Source: Siphonodentalium dalli (lineage: Eukaryota; Mollusca; Scaphopoda; Gadilida; Siphonodentaliidae). Taken from it: 64,000 bases of DNA. Both the position numbers and the translations under genes were made by a program. Under the pieces are notes generated by a model. It did not search any database. It saw nothing but the letters and a program-made list of their open reading frames with translations, and was not told where the DNA came from. The number at the start of each line of letters is the position of its first letter. The stretch's first letter is position 1. This document shows positions 45,787 to 58,768 of this stretch, one piece after another. Where the stretch lies: contig CP136069.1 of assembly GCA_032622095.1 (NCBI GenBank), forward strand, positions 153,933,043-153,997,042, written 5' to 3'.

Positions 45787-47672
45787 GAAGAGGAAGGGTG
45801 TGACTAATTAGTGCCCGGGCACGCCCGGGCACGCCCGGGCAGGTCCGGGTGATCTCATGGGCCCGCAGACAGTCTAATATGATGCCACATGGTAGTAGGA
45901 TACAGAATAAGCATATATTGTGAAAATTGACTTGCTGTGTCGTCCACCGGCGGGTTTATTAACCATTTAAATGCCGATATTGACTAAAAGAACCCGGGAG
46001 AGCCCAGACGGACGCATAGACCCGACCATATTATATATTGATGACTAATGGTTGCGAGGCACTTACTAAAGGTATATTGCAAATATTGACTCGCTATCTC
46101 GCTCGCGGCCGGCTTCATTAACCCCTTAAATGACGATATGCGCCAGAAGAACATGGCGCAAGCCCGGGCACGCCCGGGCAGGCCCTGGTGATCTCATGGA
46201 CCCGCAGACAGTCTAATATGATGCCACATGGTAGTAGGATACAGAATAAGCATATATTGTGAAAATTGACTTGCTGTGTCGTCCACCGGCGGGTTTATTA
46301 ACCATTTAAATGCCGATATTGACTAAAAGAACCCGGGAGAGCCCAGACGGACGCATAGACCCGACCATATTATATATTGATGACTAATGGTAGCGAGGCA
46401 CTTACTAAAGGTATATATTGCAAATATTGACTCGCTATCTCGCTCGCGGCCGGCTTCATTAACCCCTTAAATGACGATATGCGCCAGAAGAACATGGCGC
46501 AAGCCCGGACACGCCCTGGTGATCTCATGGACCCGCAGACAGTCTAATATGATGTCATATGGTAGTAGGATACAGAATAAGCATATATTATGAAAATTGA
46601 CTTGCTGTGTCGTCCACCGGCGGGTTTATTAACCATTTAAATGCCGATATTGACTAAAAGAACCCGGGAGAGCCCAGACGGACGCATAGACCCGACCATA
46701 TTATATATTGATGACTAATGGTTGCGAGGCACTTACTAAAGGTATATTGCAAATATTGACTCGCTATCTCGTTCGCGGCAAGCTTCATTAACCCCTTAAA
46801 TGACGATATGTGCCAGAAGAACATGGCGCAAGCCCGGGCACGCCCGGGCAGGCCCTGGTGGTCTCATGGGCCCGCAGACAGTCTAATATGATGTCATATG
46901 GTAGTAGGATACAGAATAAGCATATATTTTGAGAATTGACTTGCTGTGTCGTCCACCGCGGGTTTATTAACCCTCTAAATATCGATATTAACTAAAAGAA
47001 CCCGGGAGAGACCGGACGGACACAGAAACCTGATAATATTATATATTGATGACTAATGGTAGCGAGGCACTTACTAAAGGTATATTGCAAATATTGACTC
47101 GCTATCTCGTTCGCCGCCGGCTTCATTAACCACTTAAATAACGATATGCGCCAGAAGAACGCGGCAAGCCCGGGCAAGCCCGGACAGGCCCTGGCTGCCT
47201 CCTGAACCCGCGGACAGTCTAATATGATTCCGTACGGTAGTAGGATTCTGAATAAGCATGCAAATTTACTTGCTGTGTCATCAACCGGCGGGTTTATTAA
47301 CACTTTAAATGCCGATATTAACTTAAAGAACCCGGGAGAGCCTCGACTGACACAGCGACCCGATCATATTATATATTGATGAATAATGGGATCGAGGCAC
47401 TTACTAAAGGTATATTGCAAATATTGACTCGCTATTTCGTTCGCGGCCGGCTTTATTAATCCCTTAAATGACGATCTGCACCAAGAGAGCACGTGAAAGC
47501 CCGGGCAAGTCCGGGCAGGCCCTGGTGGCCTCATGGGCCCGCGGACAGTCTAATATGATGTCGTATGGTAGTAGGATATATACAGAATAAGCATAGAATA
47601 TGAAAATTGACTTGCTGTGTCGTCCACCGGCGGGTTAATTAACCATTTAAATGCCGATATTAACTAGAAGAA

Positions 47673-48384
47673 CCCTGGATACTTCTCGGGTTCGGTGATA
47701 CCTTCGGGTGTGGCGATATACCACGTACACGGGGTGAACTACGGGAATAAATAATAAGGTTTTAGAGAACATATAAACTTTATTTCATCTAAACGGCACG
47801 GTGGGCATCTCTTGTGTGATTTTGTCTATATGGGTTTCGGTATACACACAGCACTGCATTGAACCCACGGTATGTTCATTACAACGAGTTTGTCATAAAA
47901 TACCACGTAAAATAAGGTCGCAGAATTGTTCAAGAATTGTCAAGCCGTAAAATCGTGAAATTGGTCGCAGAATCGTCAACACGATTGTGCCGTGTAATCA
48001 GGGAACGATAATTATTGCATAATCTATACATTGGGACATTACAACGCTATAACTTCAGATACGGGCGGCCTAGCACTCGAAAATACTTTTCGACACCGTG
48101 CTCAGTTGATTAGTGGCGATCGATAAATCGAAACAAAATCTAGTCCGGAGTAATTCTTTAAATTTGTTTCTCAGAAGCGCTATGCGTAGGCCTGTATGCA
48201 GTATGTAATATAAATTAATAAAGGTAAAATATATCTACTCACCTTCAGCTTCAGTGAAGCAGATGGAGCACGGGTACAAAACCATAGCAGGAAGCGTCAA
48301 ACGAATTCGTGGTCGCATAATTGTAGGATATCTTATTGGAATACACTTTGAGTTTTAGTGTATTTAATTGCATATGTTGTTATA
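47673..48384. other. Interior of the foldback element, unrecognised
   Basis: Contains GGGTTCGGTGATACCTTCGG + GTGTGGCGATATACC and several AATCGT words (AAAATCGTGAAATTGG, GCAGAATCGTCAAC), but no open frame of note. Confidence 0.4.
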
Positions 48385-49193
48385 TATGATATAGAAGGTG
48401 ACCCGACTTCGTCCGGGCTATTCAAAAACCAAATTTCAAGTCGATTGCTCCACCCGTTTCCTAGATCTGGTCTGCGCATACGCGAACCTGGTGTCGCACG
48501 TGCTCGGCGACCCGATAAAATTCGTATCCGGGGCAAGATACATTCACATACCAAATTTCAAGTCGATTGCTCCACCCGTTTCCTAGATCTGGTCTGCGCA
48601 TGCGCGAAGCTGGTGTCGCACGTGCTCGGCGACCCGATAAAATTCGTATCCGGGGCAAGATACATTCACATACCAAATTTCAAGTCGATATCTACACCCG
48701 TTTTCGAGATATATAGCCCAATGTCATTTGCGGATACCTCGGCCGGTGATGAGTTAACGCGACACAGTCAAATGCATCGGCAGGGTGAGAGTTAACGTAA
48801 TCTAACTTTATGACCTCTGACGACGTCATAGAAATTACGCATTGATTTTATCCTGATAAAAGCATCGTACCACTTGTACCTAATAATTGAGGCAGATAAC
48901 TAAAACGGATACATACATATTATATATCGTTGGAAAGATGAAGCCACACAGATTCTAACCGTGCAAATTATATGACTGGCAATTTATTATTCGCGCTATA
49001 TCGAATCGATTTGTGAGCACCGAACTGAAATATATTAGCGCAAAAACGGCGTAAAAATAGATTTGACCTCCGCACGTGAAAAGTTGACCTCGCACGGACA
49101 AATAAATATGCCTATGTTCGTCTCCGGCCGAAAATACCCTAAAATACCAAATTTCATCGAAATTGGCTTAGTCGTTTTCGAGTCCATCGATTT

Positions 49194-49233
<40 letters not shown>

Positions 49234-49276
49234 AACACATACATGCACACACAGATCTTTCAAAATATATAATAGA
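48385..49276 (+). repeat. Head-array-tail repeat, copy 4
   Basis: The head AAGGTGACCCGACTTCGTCC + GGGCTATTCAAAAACC is followed by about 2.4 units of the 122-bp sequence seen at 21360-22830. About 450 bp of other DNA with AAATTTCATCGAAATTGGCT follows, then a (CA)n run at 49195-49230 and the tail TTTCAAAATATATAATAGAT. It sits inside the foldback element. Confidence 0.78.
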
Positions 49277-49762
49277 TAAGCCAGACTGCAACACAGTTTG
49301 ATTGGTTAATAATGAGTTGAAGCCAAGTATGGTATTGAGAAAAATATTATAGTTGCTAGATTATTAGGAAACCCAACCATTGGATGGAGCGGGATTAAAA
49401 TGTGCTTCTTTGATTGTGACACGAAAAACGAAAGCTCAGCTCCCACTGTCACTGTTGTCTCAACAATCAAGGAGTAAAATCCCAGGGTGCAATGATATCA
49501 CAATCTCGAATCCGCGCACGGGTATCTAATTTTATAATCCGTTTGATACCCTTCCCAGAATGTAAATCGAGATTATAGTGTTTTAATTGATATTCATAAT
49601 CCTCTATAATCTATGTTGGCTTCATGCATATAATCAGTCAAAAAATAACACAGAGCAATTCAGTTATATTCTCTAACATTATTCGCAAAGAATTCTGCTT
49701 TCAAACTTCCCTGGAACCAAATTCAATCAATAGGCAAATAATATATTCTAAAACAAAATATG
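49277..49762. other. Interior of the foldback element, unrecognised
   Basis: No open frame or repeat supported. Confidence 0.4.
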
Positions 49763-50277
49763 GTAATCGGACATTTCCCCACCGGACATTTCCCCAACCT
49801 CTCAGAAAGTGGCAAAGGGGCATTTACCCAATCGGACATTTACCAACCGGACATTTCCCCACTTACTCAATGCGGACATTTACCCACCGGACTTTTCCCC
49901 ACCCGAATTGTTGACTTTATTTTTGAAATAAGCATGACCGTCGACACATATTGTGTCACCACCACGATTGTTCTTAATCAATTCCATGATTGAAAGTGAA
50001 GATATGATTCCATGATAACTGATAAATGTTTTTCAAAACATTACATCGGTTGAGTTGACATGACATGAAATGGCCTCAATGTCCAGGCTTCACTGACCAC
50101 TCAAAACATCCTTTGATGTCTGCGATAAAGGATGTAGCATAAAATATTTTATTAGCAGGGCGGGGAAATGTCCGGTGGGTAAATGTCTTAGTGGGTAAAT
50201 GTCTGGGTGGGTAACTGTCCGGGTGGAGAAATGTCCGCTTTTGAAAGTGGGTCATGTCCCGTGCAGAAATGTCAGGG
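49763..50277. mobile_element. Small foldback element with GGACATTTCCCC repeats as arms
   Basis: The left arm (49763-49905) has about eight copies of CGGACATTTCCCCACC-like 16-20-bp units. The right arm (50155-50277) has the inverse, GGTGGGTAAATGTCC-like units. The middle 250 bp is unrelated. It is nested inside the 45.8-51.1 kb element. Confidence 0.75.
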
Positions 50278-51112
50278 ATTCAAAAATATATCGACCGACA
50301 AGTTCAAATTCGCAGGGCCAGTCCTTGTAAATAATAATAAAAAACATCAGAATGACCATCTAAGAGCGATTGTATGACGGCGGTTCACAATTTTTTCAAC
50401 TGTGAACTGCATGCTTTAAATTTAACGAGGAATTCTTTTTTTATATACATACTGTTGGACGTGTTACGTGGCGGTGAGCAAATTTTTCGACTGCATTGGG
50501 GGTTAAATTAAGTTTTTCACAAAAAAATATGCGGTTGTATATAGGAACGTATAAAGGATGGCCAATAATGCCGCCAATTCCTGATCGAGTGGGCACCAAT
50601 ATTATAAATGAACCCGCCGTGAACGATATATAACGGCAGTAAATGTTCATACCAGCCACCATACCGCCATAAGGCATCACACTATACCGATCACTGGTCC
50701 ATGTTGCCACCCGGGCTTGCGCGTGTTCTTCTGGCGCATATCGTCATTTAAGGGGTTAATGAAGCCGGCCGCGAACGAGATAGCGAGTCAATATTTGCAA
50801 TATATACCTTTAGTAAGTGCCTCGCTACCATTAGTCATCAATATATAATATGGTCGGGTCTATGCTTCCGTCTGGGCTCTCCCGGGTTCTTTTAGTCAAT
50901 ATCGGCATTTAAATGGTTAATAAACCCGCCGGTGGACGACACAGCAAGTCAATTTTCCTAATATATGCTTATTCTGTATCCTACTACCATATGGCATCAT
51001 ATTAGACTGTCTGTGGGCACATGAGACCACCAAGACCTGCCCGGGCGTGCCCGGGCGTGCCCGGGTGTGCCCGGGCGTGCCCGGGCACTAATTAGTCACA
51101 CCGAAGAGGAAG

Positions 51113-52430
51113 GAAGCTGTAATTATACTCTTAGATATAACAATATGCATAAGTACCTATACGTCTCCTAGTTTCAAAGCAATAGGTATCTAGAAGCATT
51201 AGGTTCTATATATTGATGTAATACATACGAGCATTAGGTAATAGTCAATCTCGAAACCAAATGGTGATCAACGTGATTGCATCACGTGTATGATGCACGA
51301 TACAATTCCAAGAAAACATGGCGGCGTCCGGCCACTTGAGGCGATTGAGTTTTTTTTACAATATATAAAAATGGAGAAGACACAAACTAATAGCAGGTTT
51401 ACACATTTTATGTTGGATCGGCCTCGGCTTACATGGTGTAGCGTGTGTCCAATTAGGTGCATTGTACTTTGACTGGAGGTATTTAAGAATACGGAAGTGA
51501 ACTTCTCGGAAATTTATCAACATATTTTTGTGTGTGAAATTAGACCTAACTTGCTTCTTAATAACCTGGACTATTATTAGCACTGTCTGGATTATGTTTG
51601 TATATGAACGGGACAAGATGTTATAACCTCCGAAAATTAACGGGGCCAAATAATTGATATTTTCCTCTGCAAAAGAGCAGAAATTTTCAGTTAACTGAGA
51701 CAGACAAAATTCAAACAGCAACAGGCTGAGTCATTGAGTGCAGTGGGGTAACACTTGACGTGCACGACAGTGTTGTGATACTTAAGTTTCACAATATTAT
51801 AAACAGCCCAATTAACTCACATTGCAAGAGTAACCACTGGTGACTATAGATTACGAGACATACAACAATGTAGAAATTAGTCGGAATTATGACGTCACAC
51901 ATCAGTCATGACTCATGAGTCAGTAACAAGTTTGTTGGCTACAACGTACAAGTACCCGTACAAAGGACGATGGATCATATTCTTCAATTTCCATCGAAAC
52001 GTGATTTGAGAACCATGTCGCCATAATATATGGCCCAGTCACGGAGTCTGCTATTCTTTTGATCGAAACGCCAGTGACGTTGTGATATTAATTGTTGTGA
52101 TATATTTATGGAATGACGGATAATCTCGGAGACACTGATCCAATTCTGGGACACACATTATCAAATAATCAAATTGTCTGTCGAGGCACACGTAGCCTAT
52201 ATTATGTTCATAAGTTGATCATCATGAGTTACTCTTGCAAATTATATAACAAAACTGACATTCAAAAACTACTTTATAACCTGACAATCTCCAACATACA
52301 GTACTCTTGAAAATCTGTTAACTCACTGACATTTCAACAATCAAATTATATATATATTGTCGGCACTCCATTCAAATATTCGCAAATGTCGCCTCAAATG
52401 ACTGTAACCAACAAAGAACTTGTGGGAAGT
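51113..52430. other. No recognised feature
   Basis: AT-rich. A minus-strand open frame at 51356-51721 has an acceptor-like TTCTGCTCTTTTGCAG near 51668, but no donor that fits and no known motif. TAACTCACATTGCAAGAGTAA near 51815 returns inverted near 52210. Confidence 0.35.
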
Positions 52431-52575
52431 CAGTGGCCGAGTAGATAGCGTACTGGTCTCTCGTGCTAAAGGTCCGGCGATCGATTCCCGGTTGGGTATT
52501 CTGACAAAAATCCAAACTTGGTCAGATTACCACGTTGTACGACTGAAAAGTCTCATCGTGATCACACAATAGATA
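52431..52575 (+). mobile_element. tRNA-derived SINE head
   Basis: AGTGGCCGAGTAGATAGCG at 52432-52450 fits a Pol III A box, and GGCGATCGATTCCC at 52476-52489 fits a B box, with tRNA-like spacing. The following GTCAGATTACCACGTTGTAC is a candidate body, and the 3' end is not defined. The anticodon arm is too degenerate for a working tRNA. Confidence 0.6.
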
Positions 52576-52824
52576 GAACCATATACTAAGTTACTTTTGA
52601 ATCGATCGAAACATGAAAGAACACATACAAACCATGGTCAAGCGAAATAATGTTTCCGGTTACTTTATCCATTCTTATCACGCCATGTACATGTATTAAA
52701 CTTAATTTAAAGGTACGGTTGGCCTTGGCGGTGGGTATCCTGTGAAAATATTTCCACCCGTCAAAAACCGCCACAAACAGAAAGAACATCAAAATTTAGA
52801 CAGACTTTGTCCGTATATAAATAA

Positions 52825-53000
52825 GAAATATCGCATAAACAGTATGTTATTCTCATATGTTTAACCATTGTTATGTAAACAAAAGCATAAAAAGTTACTT
52901 TTCTGGTGTTTGTTTATATTATGATGGTAAACATAAAGAGCGTTCTTTGTTGGTGAATTCCTGATATGGAACTAATAAAGAGCGTTTATGCCAATTGTGT
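52825..53000. repeat. Dispersed repeat R2, inverted relative of 59937-60165
   Basis: CATAAACAGTATGTTATT, TTATGTAAACAAAAGCA and CCTGATATGGAACTAATAAA + GAGCGTTTATG occur in reverse order and orientation at 59937-60165. Confidence 0.7.
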
Positions 53001-53448
53001 GTGATTAGCCAGCAGCATTGTGCTGTCCTCTGTAACCCAATCGGGCTCTTGCTTAGGTAAAATATAGTAGGTATTTATGATAACATGCTGTTTACGCGAT
53101 GGTCATGGTATATATGAACGAAACTGTATGCGTTTTAATGTTTTTCTGTTTACGGTATTTGGAACAAATATGAATATTTTCGACAATTAAGGCCTCACGT
53201 GCCTTTAAATCAAAAGAATTTTTCTGGATGTTTCAGATAAATGAACTCATTTAAAAGTGTTAGTAACACGGTCTGGTATACGAAGTGAAACGTGATAAAT
53301 GTTTCTACCATGATTAGTCACCACGGACAACAGTCATAAGGTGTCAGTTCGATAAATGACCTAAGCGTATTTATTTTATTCTGTAGAATATTTTCATTGT
53401 TTTTGGAAATTTCAGTGCATTAGTGGAATTAAATTAGTACCATTTGAA

Positions 53449-54543
53449 CCAAATGTCGGGAAGATCGAATGAATTCGAGAAGAAGCACAACTTTACTCTA
53501 GCGAAGCATATTTACAACTCCAAGTCAATTACACACAATACATGGTCATACACAGTTCACTCACTCAATTGTCTCACACATTATCCAGTGGCACAGTCGG
53601 TAGGCACAGGTGCGGACTCAATCCCCGACATCATCCGGGGGGACGGGACAGACGTCCACTATCACAACCAGTACCCTACTTTGTCCGGAATAAGACGGCA
53701 AAAGAAACACAATACAACATGACAGACGTTGGCCAGTATAATCTGGTCTCGGACATCCGAATATAATCATATGTCCAGGAACGTGTGTATGTACAAGTCG
53801 ATCATCAAGCGAAGACTGTCCAAAGCAAGGGATAGTTTGAATGATAAATGACGAGCTGGAAACCACAGTAGTAAGGTCATATGCGACGAGGGTCGAGATC
53901 AATTGATGCGATGTTCGACATCCTGGTAATGCGTGCATAACATGTAATGGTGAGTTAGTCTGTTGAAACACGTCTGGCATTGGCGATTGCTCACATATTA
54001 CCGACGGTTCTGTCGTAGACCGGAGATCACAGGCCGCATAGTTAACAGAAGTTGAATCGACACTTAATTCCAGGCTTCTTGAAGATATACGTCATCTTCC
54101 TATAAATGACTGATTAATTCCCATGATGTATTACCCAGAGTTTCTACATTGTCTACAATCTCGGCATGTAGGATTTGAAGGTTGTCAGATGTATCAGAAA
54201 TAGGTTGGTCCATCAATGGGTCCGCTTTGCACAGCAGTCCCAGAGTGCTGTCGAATAGCTGTGTCCAGTGTTCTATGTCGGTAGTAGTCATATTGAGATT
54301 AATCCGGTTCGAGTGACCACATGTCGGGAAGATCGAATGAAATCGAGAAGATCGGAGGTATCGGAAAGCACAACTTTACTCTATAGAAGCATATTTACAA
54401 CTCCAAGTCAATTACACACAATACATGGTCATACACAGTTCACTCACTCAATTGTCTCACACATTATCCAGTGGCACAGTCGTTAACGTGATTAGCAGCT
54501 CAGTCCGGCAGGCACAGGGGCGGTCTCAATCCCCGACACCAAA
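53449..54543 (-). mobile_element. Small LTR retrotransposon (TRIM-like) with 5-bp target duplication
   Basis: CCAAA at 53449-53453 and 54539-54543 flanks two direct repeats, 53454-53630 (177 bp) and 54322-54538 (217 bp). Each starts TGTCGGGAAGATCGAATGAA-like and ends AATCCCCGACA, giving TG..CA termini. The copies differ mainly by deletions of about 16 and 24 bp in the left one. The 691-bp interior has no gag-pol. Minus orientation is suggested by a 63-codon frame starting 30 bp inside the longer LTR and a TGG-starting possible primer site beside it; neither is proof. Confidence 0.82.
54100..54291 (-). CDS. 63-codon ORF inside the TRIM-like element
   Basis: ATG at 54291, stop at 54100. It starts MTTTDIEHWTQLFDSTLG and is acidic and leucine-rich. 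Its position just inside one LTR is where gag begins in LTR elements, but I see no gag motif and the rest of the interior is full of stops. It may be a remnant of a gag start or chance. Confidence 0.3.
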   Translation of the reverse strand: MTTTDIEHWTQLFDSTLGLLCKADPLMDQPISDTSDNLQILHAEIVDNVETLGNTSWELISHL

Positions 54544-54748
54544 TGTTTATATTTGATGTGATGTATGTTTTGTGTAAAATGCAGCGAACATGTAAAGCAT
54601 TCAAACAATAAGAACAATTTCAACCCATTGGTGGTGTAATGTTTCTGACTAATGTTGTGGGAGGTTTGCAGTTTCCAGCTTTCCGTTAGTCACACATTAT
54701 ATAACAGATTGGCACAAACGAGTAAATTCTAAGAGTAAATGTTCTTTA

Positions 54749-55156
54749 TATAAGGTGTTCAAAACCGATTTTAGAGCCGAACGTTATTTAAATAGCACGT
54801 TTATGAAGGACGTCAGAACTATGGCTAGGTTCAGATGCAGAAGCCACAACTTACCAATTGAGACTAGTACATGTAATTAATCCAGAAACACTCAATTCTG
54901 TAACTTGTGCAGCGGAGATAGAGTTGGAAACGAATACCATTATATCAGGAATTGTGACGCTATATGTTCAATGAGAAGACGATTCATACCTTTGTCGTTA
55001 ATAAGTTTTCCTAACTTGATACAGTTTAAGATCATCATGGGAACACAAGATGATGTATTGATACACAAAATGTGTGATTTTATCAGAAATATAGAACAAC
55101 TAACGGGTTCACCACCAAGACAAAGAAATACAATGCAGCAATGTTTATATATTTAA
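54749..55156 (+). pseudogene. LINE reverse transcriptase C-terminal fragment, second family
   Basis: From 54749 the frame reads YKVFKTDFRAERYLNS, then RTMARFRCRSHNLPIETST and, after one in-frame TAA, CNLCSGDRVGNEYHYIRN + C and MRRRFIP. The MARFR..SHNLPIE, C..C......EYHY...C and RR.FIP order is the C-terminal tail of a non-LTR retrotransposon polymerase common in molluscs. It differs from the fragment at 5073-5564. The single stop codon is the only break in about 135 codons. The 5' portion (endonuclease and RT) is missing. Confidence 0.7.
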
Positions 55157-56094
55157 TGACCGTCATCGTCATATATTGTTTATGCTATATTATTTGTGAC
55201 ATCTTCGACTTGTTAGTTGTTTGAACTATTGAGGGTGAATATAAAGAATAGAATTGAATTGTTGACTGTTGAGCATTTTGACAAAGTTGGGACACCCAAA
55301 CCCTCTGTCGCCCAACCCTGGTACCAACTGAGTATACTATATTAACATAACAGAAAGTATAATGATACAAGTTATAATATTGGCACAAACTTATAACAAT
55401 TCGACCACGATGTTGATCCTCGAGTTTATTTTCGTTGTGAATTTGCATTGCCAAAATGCATATGTATGTGTATCAGCCGTTGTTGGAAATTGGAATGCCC
55501 GTTTACAAGAGAGTGTGCCTTGTTACCAGTAACGCCATGGTTTGTTTGCTGCAAATGTGTTGTGTTTTGTACTTAGTCTGGAGCAGACCATTACTTCCTT
55601 GTGTGTTTATAAACATTATTTCTGTCTAAACCATATATGCCCGCATGTCTAGACGATCTGCCAATTCGTTGGACAAACGATTTCATATTATCAACCGGAT
55701 GTGAGTGGGTTCGTTTTCACAAAGGGGGCCTGGAAGCAAGTTTGTCTACTTGGACTGTTGGACACATATTAGCAATTAAAACACCCAGCTAAATTTAACA
55801 TCGCTTTTGGATACGAACTATCGGCAAATAAAATTCATATTTGGTTGCGTAACTCCATGACAACCACTCAGAACTTTGATTGATCGGAAATTGAAAGATT
55901 ATAAACACGACCCGGTGATCAATTTAATTCAAGCAATTAAAAACGAGCGCAGGTAATCAAACAACGTGTGTTTGCCAACACGAGAACATGTAACCAGTGC
56001 GTATCAAATTTGACATCCACCTTCTATACAGCGAGTGTACGAACGTGTTGCCAAATACATATATAGGGAGGGGATGCAGGGGATCCGGGGAGGG
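55157..56094. other. No recognised feature
   Basis: AT-rich with no supported gene; may include the 3' UTR of the LINE fragment. Confidence 0.4.
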
Positions 56095-56100
56095 ATGGAG

Positions 56101-56876
<776 letters not shown>

Positions 56877-57277
56877 TTAACCCTTTACCCAACAGAACGG
56901 CCCTGTGCCAATGCATTCTCTTATATATGCGAGTCGACCATAGGTCGCCTCGCATATATAAGAGAATGCATTGGCTTAACACATTAAAAATTGTTAAAGA
57001 ATGTAAGAAAAAAATGGTAAAAAGTGTTAAAAAAAAGTTTTTTTTTAGGCCAATGCATTCTCTTATATATGCGAGGCGACCTATGGTCGACTCGCATATA
57101 TAAGAGAATGCATTGGCACAGGGCATAACTGTAACTATCACAATGTGGTCAAGGAGCCGGTTCCAATGATATCCATATTTGTATGGTTATATTGAGACAG
57201 AAGATATTTTAGGCTGTTGCAGCTTTATTTGGCCGTTTTTAGCCGGTTTTTGGCCGGTCTGTTGGGTAAAGGGTTAA
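56877..57277. mobile_element. TTAA-flanked MITE with the double-hairpin cassette, copy D (reverse orientation)
   Basis: TTAA at 56877-56880 and 57274-57277, cassette at 56901-57123. The short arm (CCCTTTACCCAACAGAACGG) is on the left and the long arm with CTGTTGGGTAAAGGG on the right, the mirror of copies A and E. Confidence 0.85.
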
Positions 57278-57944
57278 AAGCGCCAATCCGAGTCCGAGTC
57301 ATAACGCTATCCTGTACCAGGATATTGTTCTGAATGATACGTTTGGAGATATTTTTTGTGATTTGTTTCGTCCTTCTCAAAACTTCTAATTCTAACTGTA
57401 CGTGCATTGAAAGTGTTAACGATAAGTTAGATATAGGGTCAATGTGTTCAGAACAAGCTGGTATATGCCATTGCTTGTAAGCATTACAAACCATCACACG
57501 CTACAACGTAACAAATTTATAACCATATAGTTCTGACATTTTAGAACCTAAATTGCAATAACGTCTAGAGGGAACATATCAAATTTGAACTTTAAATTAG
57601 TTCCTTGTTCAACTAAATATTAAATGTAAAATATTAACATATACAGTGCCATTACAGCTTTCATTATATTGACATCGATATACCAACATTACCTATTCCT
57701 CAGTTAACTATAACATGGACCCCTTTAACATATACCCGTTATAATCTATTTTTGTCAATATAGCAATCCTGTGGCCATAGTCATGATTGTTTAATTTTTT
57801 TTTTGCACGATATAACTTCGCATTAAATTTCCAAAAAAAAATACAGCTTTTTTTGTCTCGGAGACAAGTAGCCTACATATAACATGCAGCTATGCGAAAT
57901 ATCTACCATATATCTAGATTATTAGTTAGATACAATTTATACAA
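57278..57944. other. No recognised feature
   Basis: AT-rich with a T8-10 tract near 57795. Confidence 0.4.
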
Positions 57945-58100
57945 TGATAATATACCTCCAACTCTATACAGAAAGTTCCGAGAAGAGATGAATTATCTTT
58001 CATATTGAATTTGTCTAGTCTTATATGAGAAAATGTGGGTCATATCTCTATCACATGTCTGTTATTTGTCTCGGGCATCGATAGTACATGTATAATATTA
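57945..58100. repeat. Dispersed repeat R4, inverted relative of 61040-61200
   Basis: CAGAAAGTTCCGAGAAGAGAT and ATATGAGAAAATGTGGGTCATATC + TCTATCACATGTC recur inverted at 61040-61200. Confidence 0.7.
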
Positions 58101-58768
58101 TAAAATAGTCCATGAGTGATCTGATTCAGGCATCTTAGTGTTCATGTATCATATCACACCGGAGAAAAATCTCTCTTTTTATCCACAAGTAAGTCATGCA
58201 CAGTAAGTGACCCCTCGCAATGATCACGTGATATGTCCTTCTGAGAGGATGCCTTATCAGACGTTACACACAAAAACAATTTGATCTGTAATTGTCTTCA
58301 TTTCCGGTCTCGAAATGACTGGAAGCGAGCAGAGGACGATGGATTGGTTGTAGGCGCGTTATTTATTAATACAATGCTATGTGGCGTTGCGAATGTACTC
58401 ATTAATTGGAAGCTGCGGATCAGTATTGATATATGTAGATGTACGCGCAATGTGTTCTGTAAGTGAGCGCATAAATTGCACAATAGATATTTAATTACGA
58501 TCATAAACGCATTTTCCTACTTCCAAGCCTATGCTGCTATGAACAGCATCAAGCGATTCTGTTAAAACAGTATATATATATTTTTTAACTTGTCTTTTTC
58601 GCGATATTTGCATGATAAATCTAATTGTTGATCTAATCTGACATAATCACTAAAACTGATCAGCAGAATAATTGGCCGTTCTTTTCAAAGTTCATCCGAA
58701 TTGCATCTGAATCCAGTTTTTTTTATATCGACCACGTTATCGTTGCTAAGAGCTCGGAAATCTTATAT
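58101..58768. other. No recognised feature
   Basis: Short open frames at 58281-58504 on both strands lack splice sites or motifs. Confidence 0.4.

Larger units (their letters stand above)
45787..51112. mobile_element. Foldback-type DNA transposon with 10-bp target duplication and tandem-repeat arms
   Basis: GAAGAGGAAG at 45787-45796 and 51103-51112 flanks perfect inverted ends GGTGTGACTAATTAGTGCCC + GGGC. The left arm (45797 to about 47672) is about 5.5 copies of a 331-339-bp unit. Each unit is a dimer of two related halves, one with TGACTTGCTGTGTCGTCCAC + CGGCGGGTTTATTAACC and the other with TGACTCGCTATCTCGCTCGC + GGCCGGCTTCATTAACC. The right arm (about 50560-51102) is the inverse, about 1.5 units. 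The tips carry CCCGGGCACG repeats. Interior 47.7-50.5 kb contains other repeats and no transposase that I recognise. A 9-11 bp duplication with long arms fits Mutator-like or Drosophila FB-like behaviour. Confidence 0.85.

Noticed and set aside
45797-47672. rDNA or centromere-type satellite array standing alone
   Set aside because: The inverted partner at 50560-51102 and the 10-bp target duplication show that the array is a transposon arm.
48243-48318. Alternative first exon for the host gene: ATG plus 25 codons and a GTGAGT donor in the correct phase
   Set aside because: It lies inside the target-duplication-bounded foldback element, its hydrophobic start does not fit the family, and the exon at 42712-42782 joins equally well and lies nearer with a better acceptor.
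51356-51721. 121-codon minus-strand frame with an acceptor-like TTTTGCAG
   Set aside because: No matching donor or phase and no recognisable domain.
52431-52510. Functional tRNA gene
   Set aside because: A and B boxes are present but the anticodon and acceptor stems do not pair well; better read as a SINE head.
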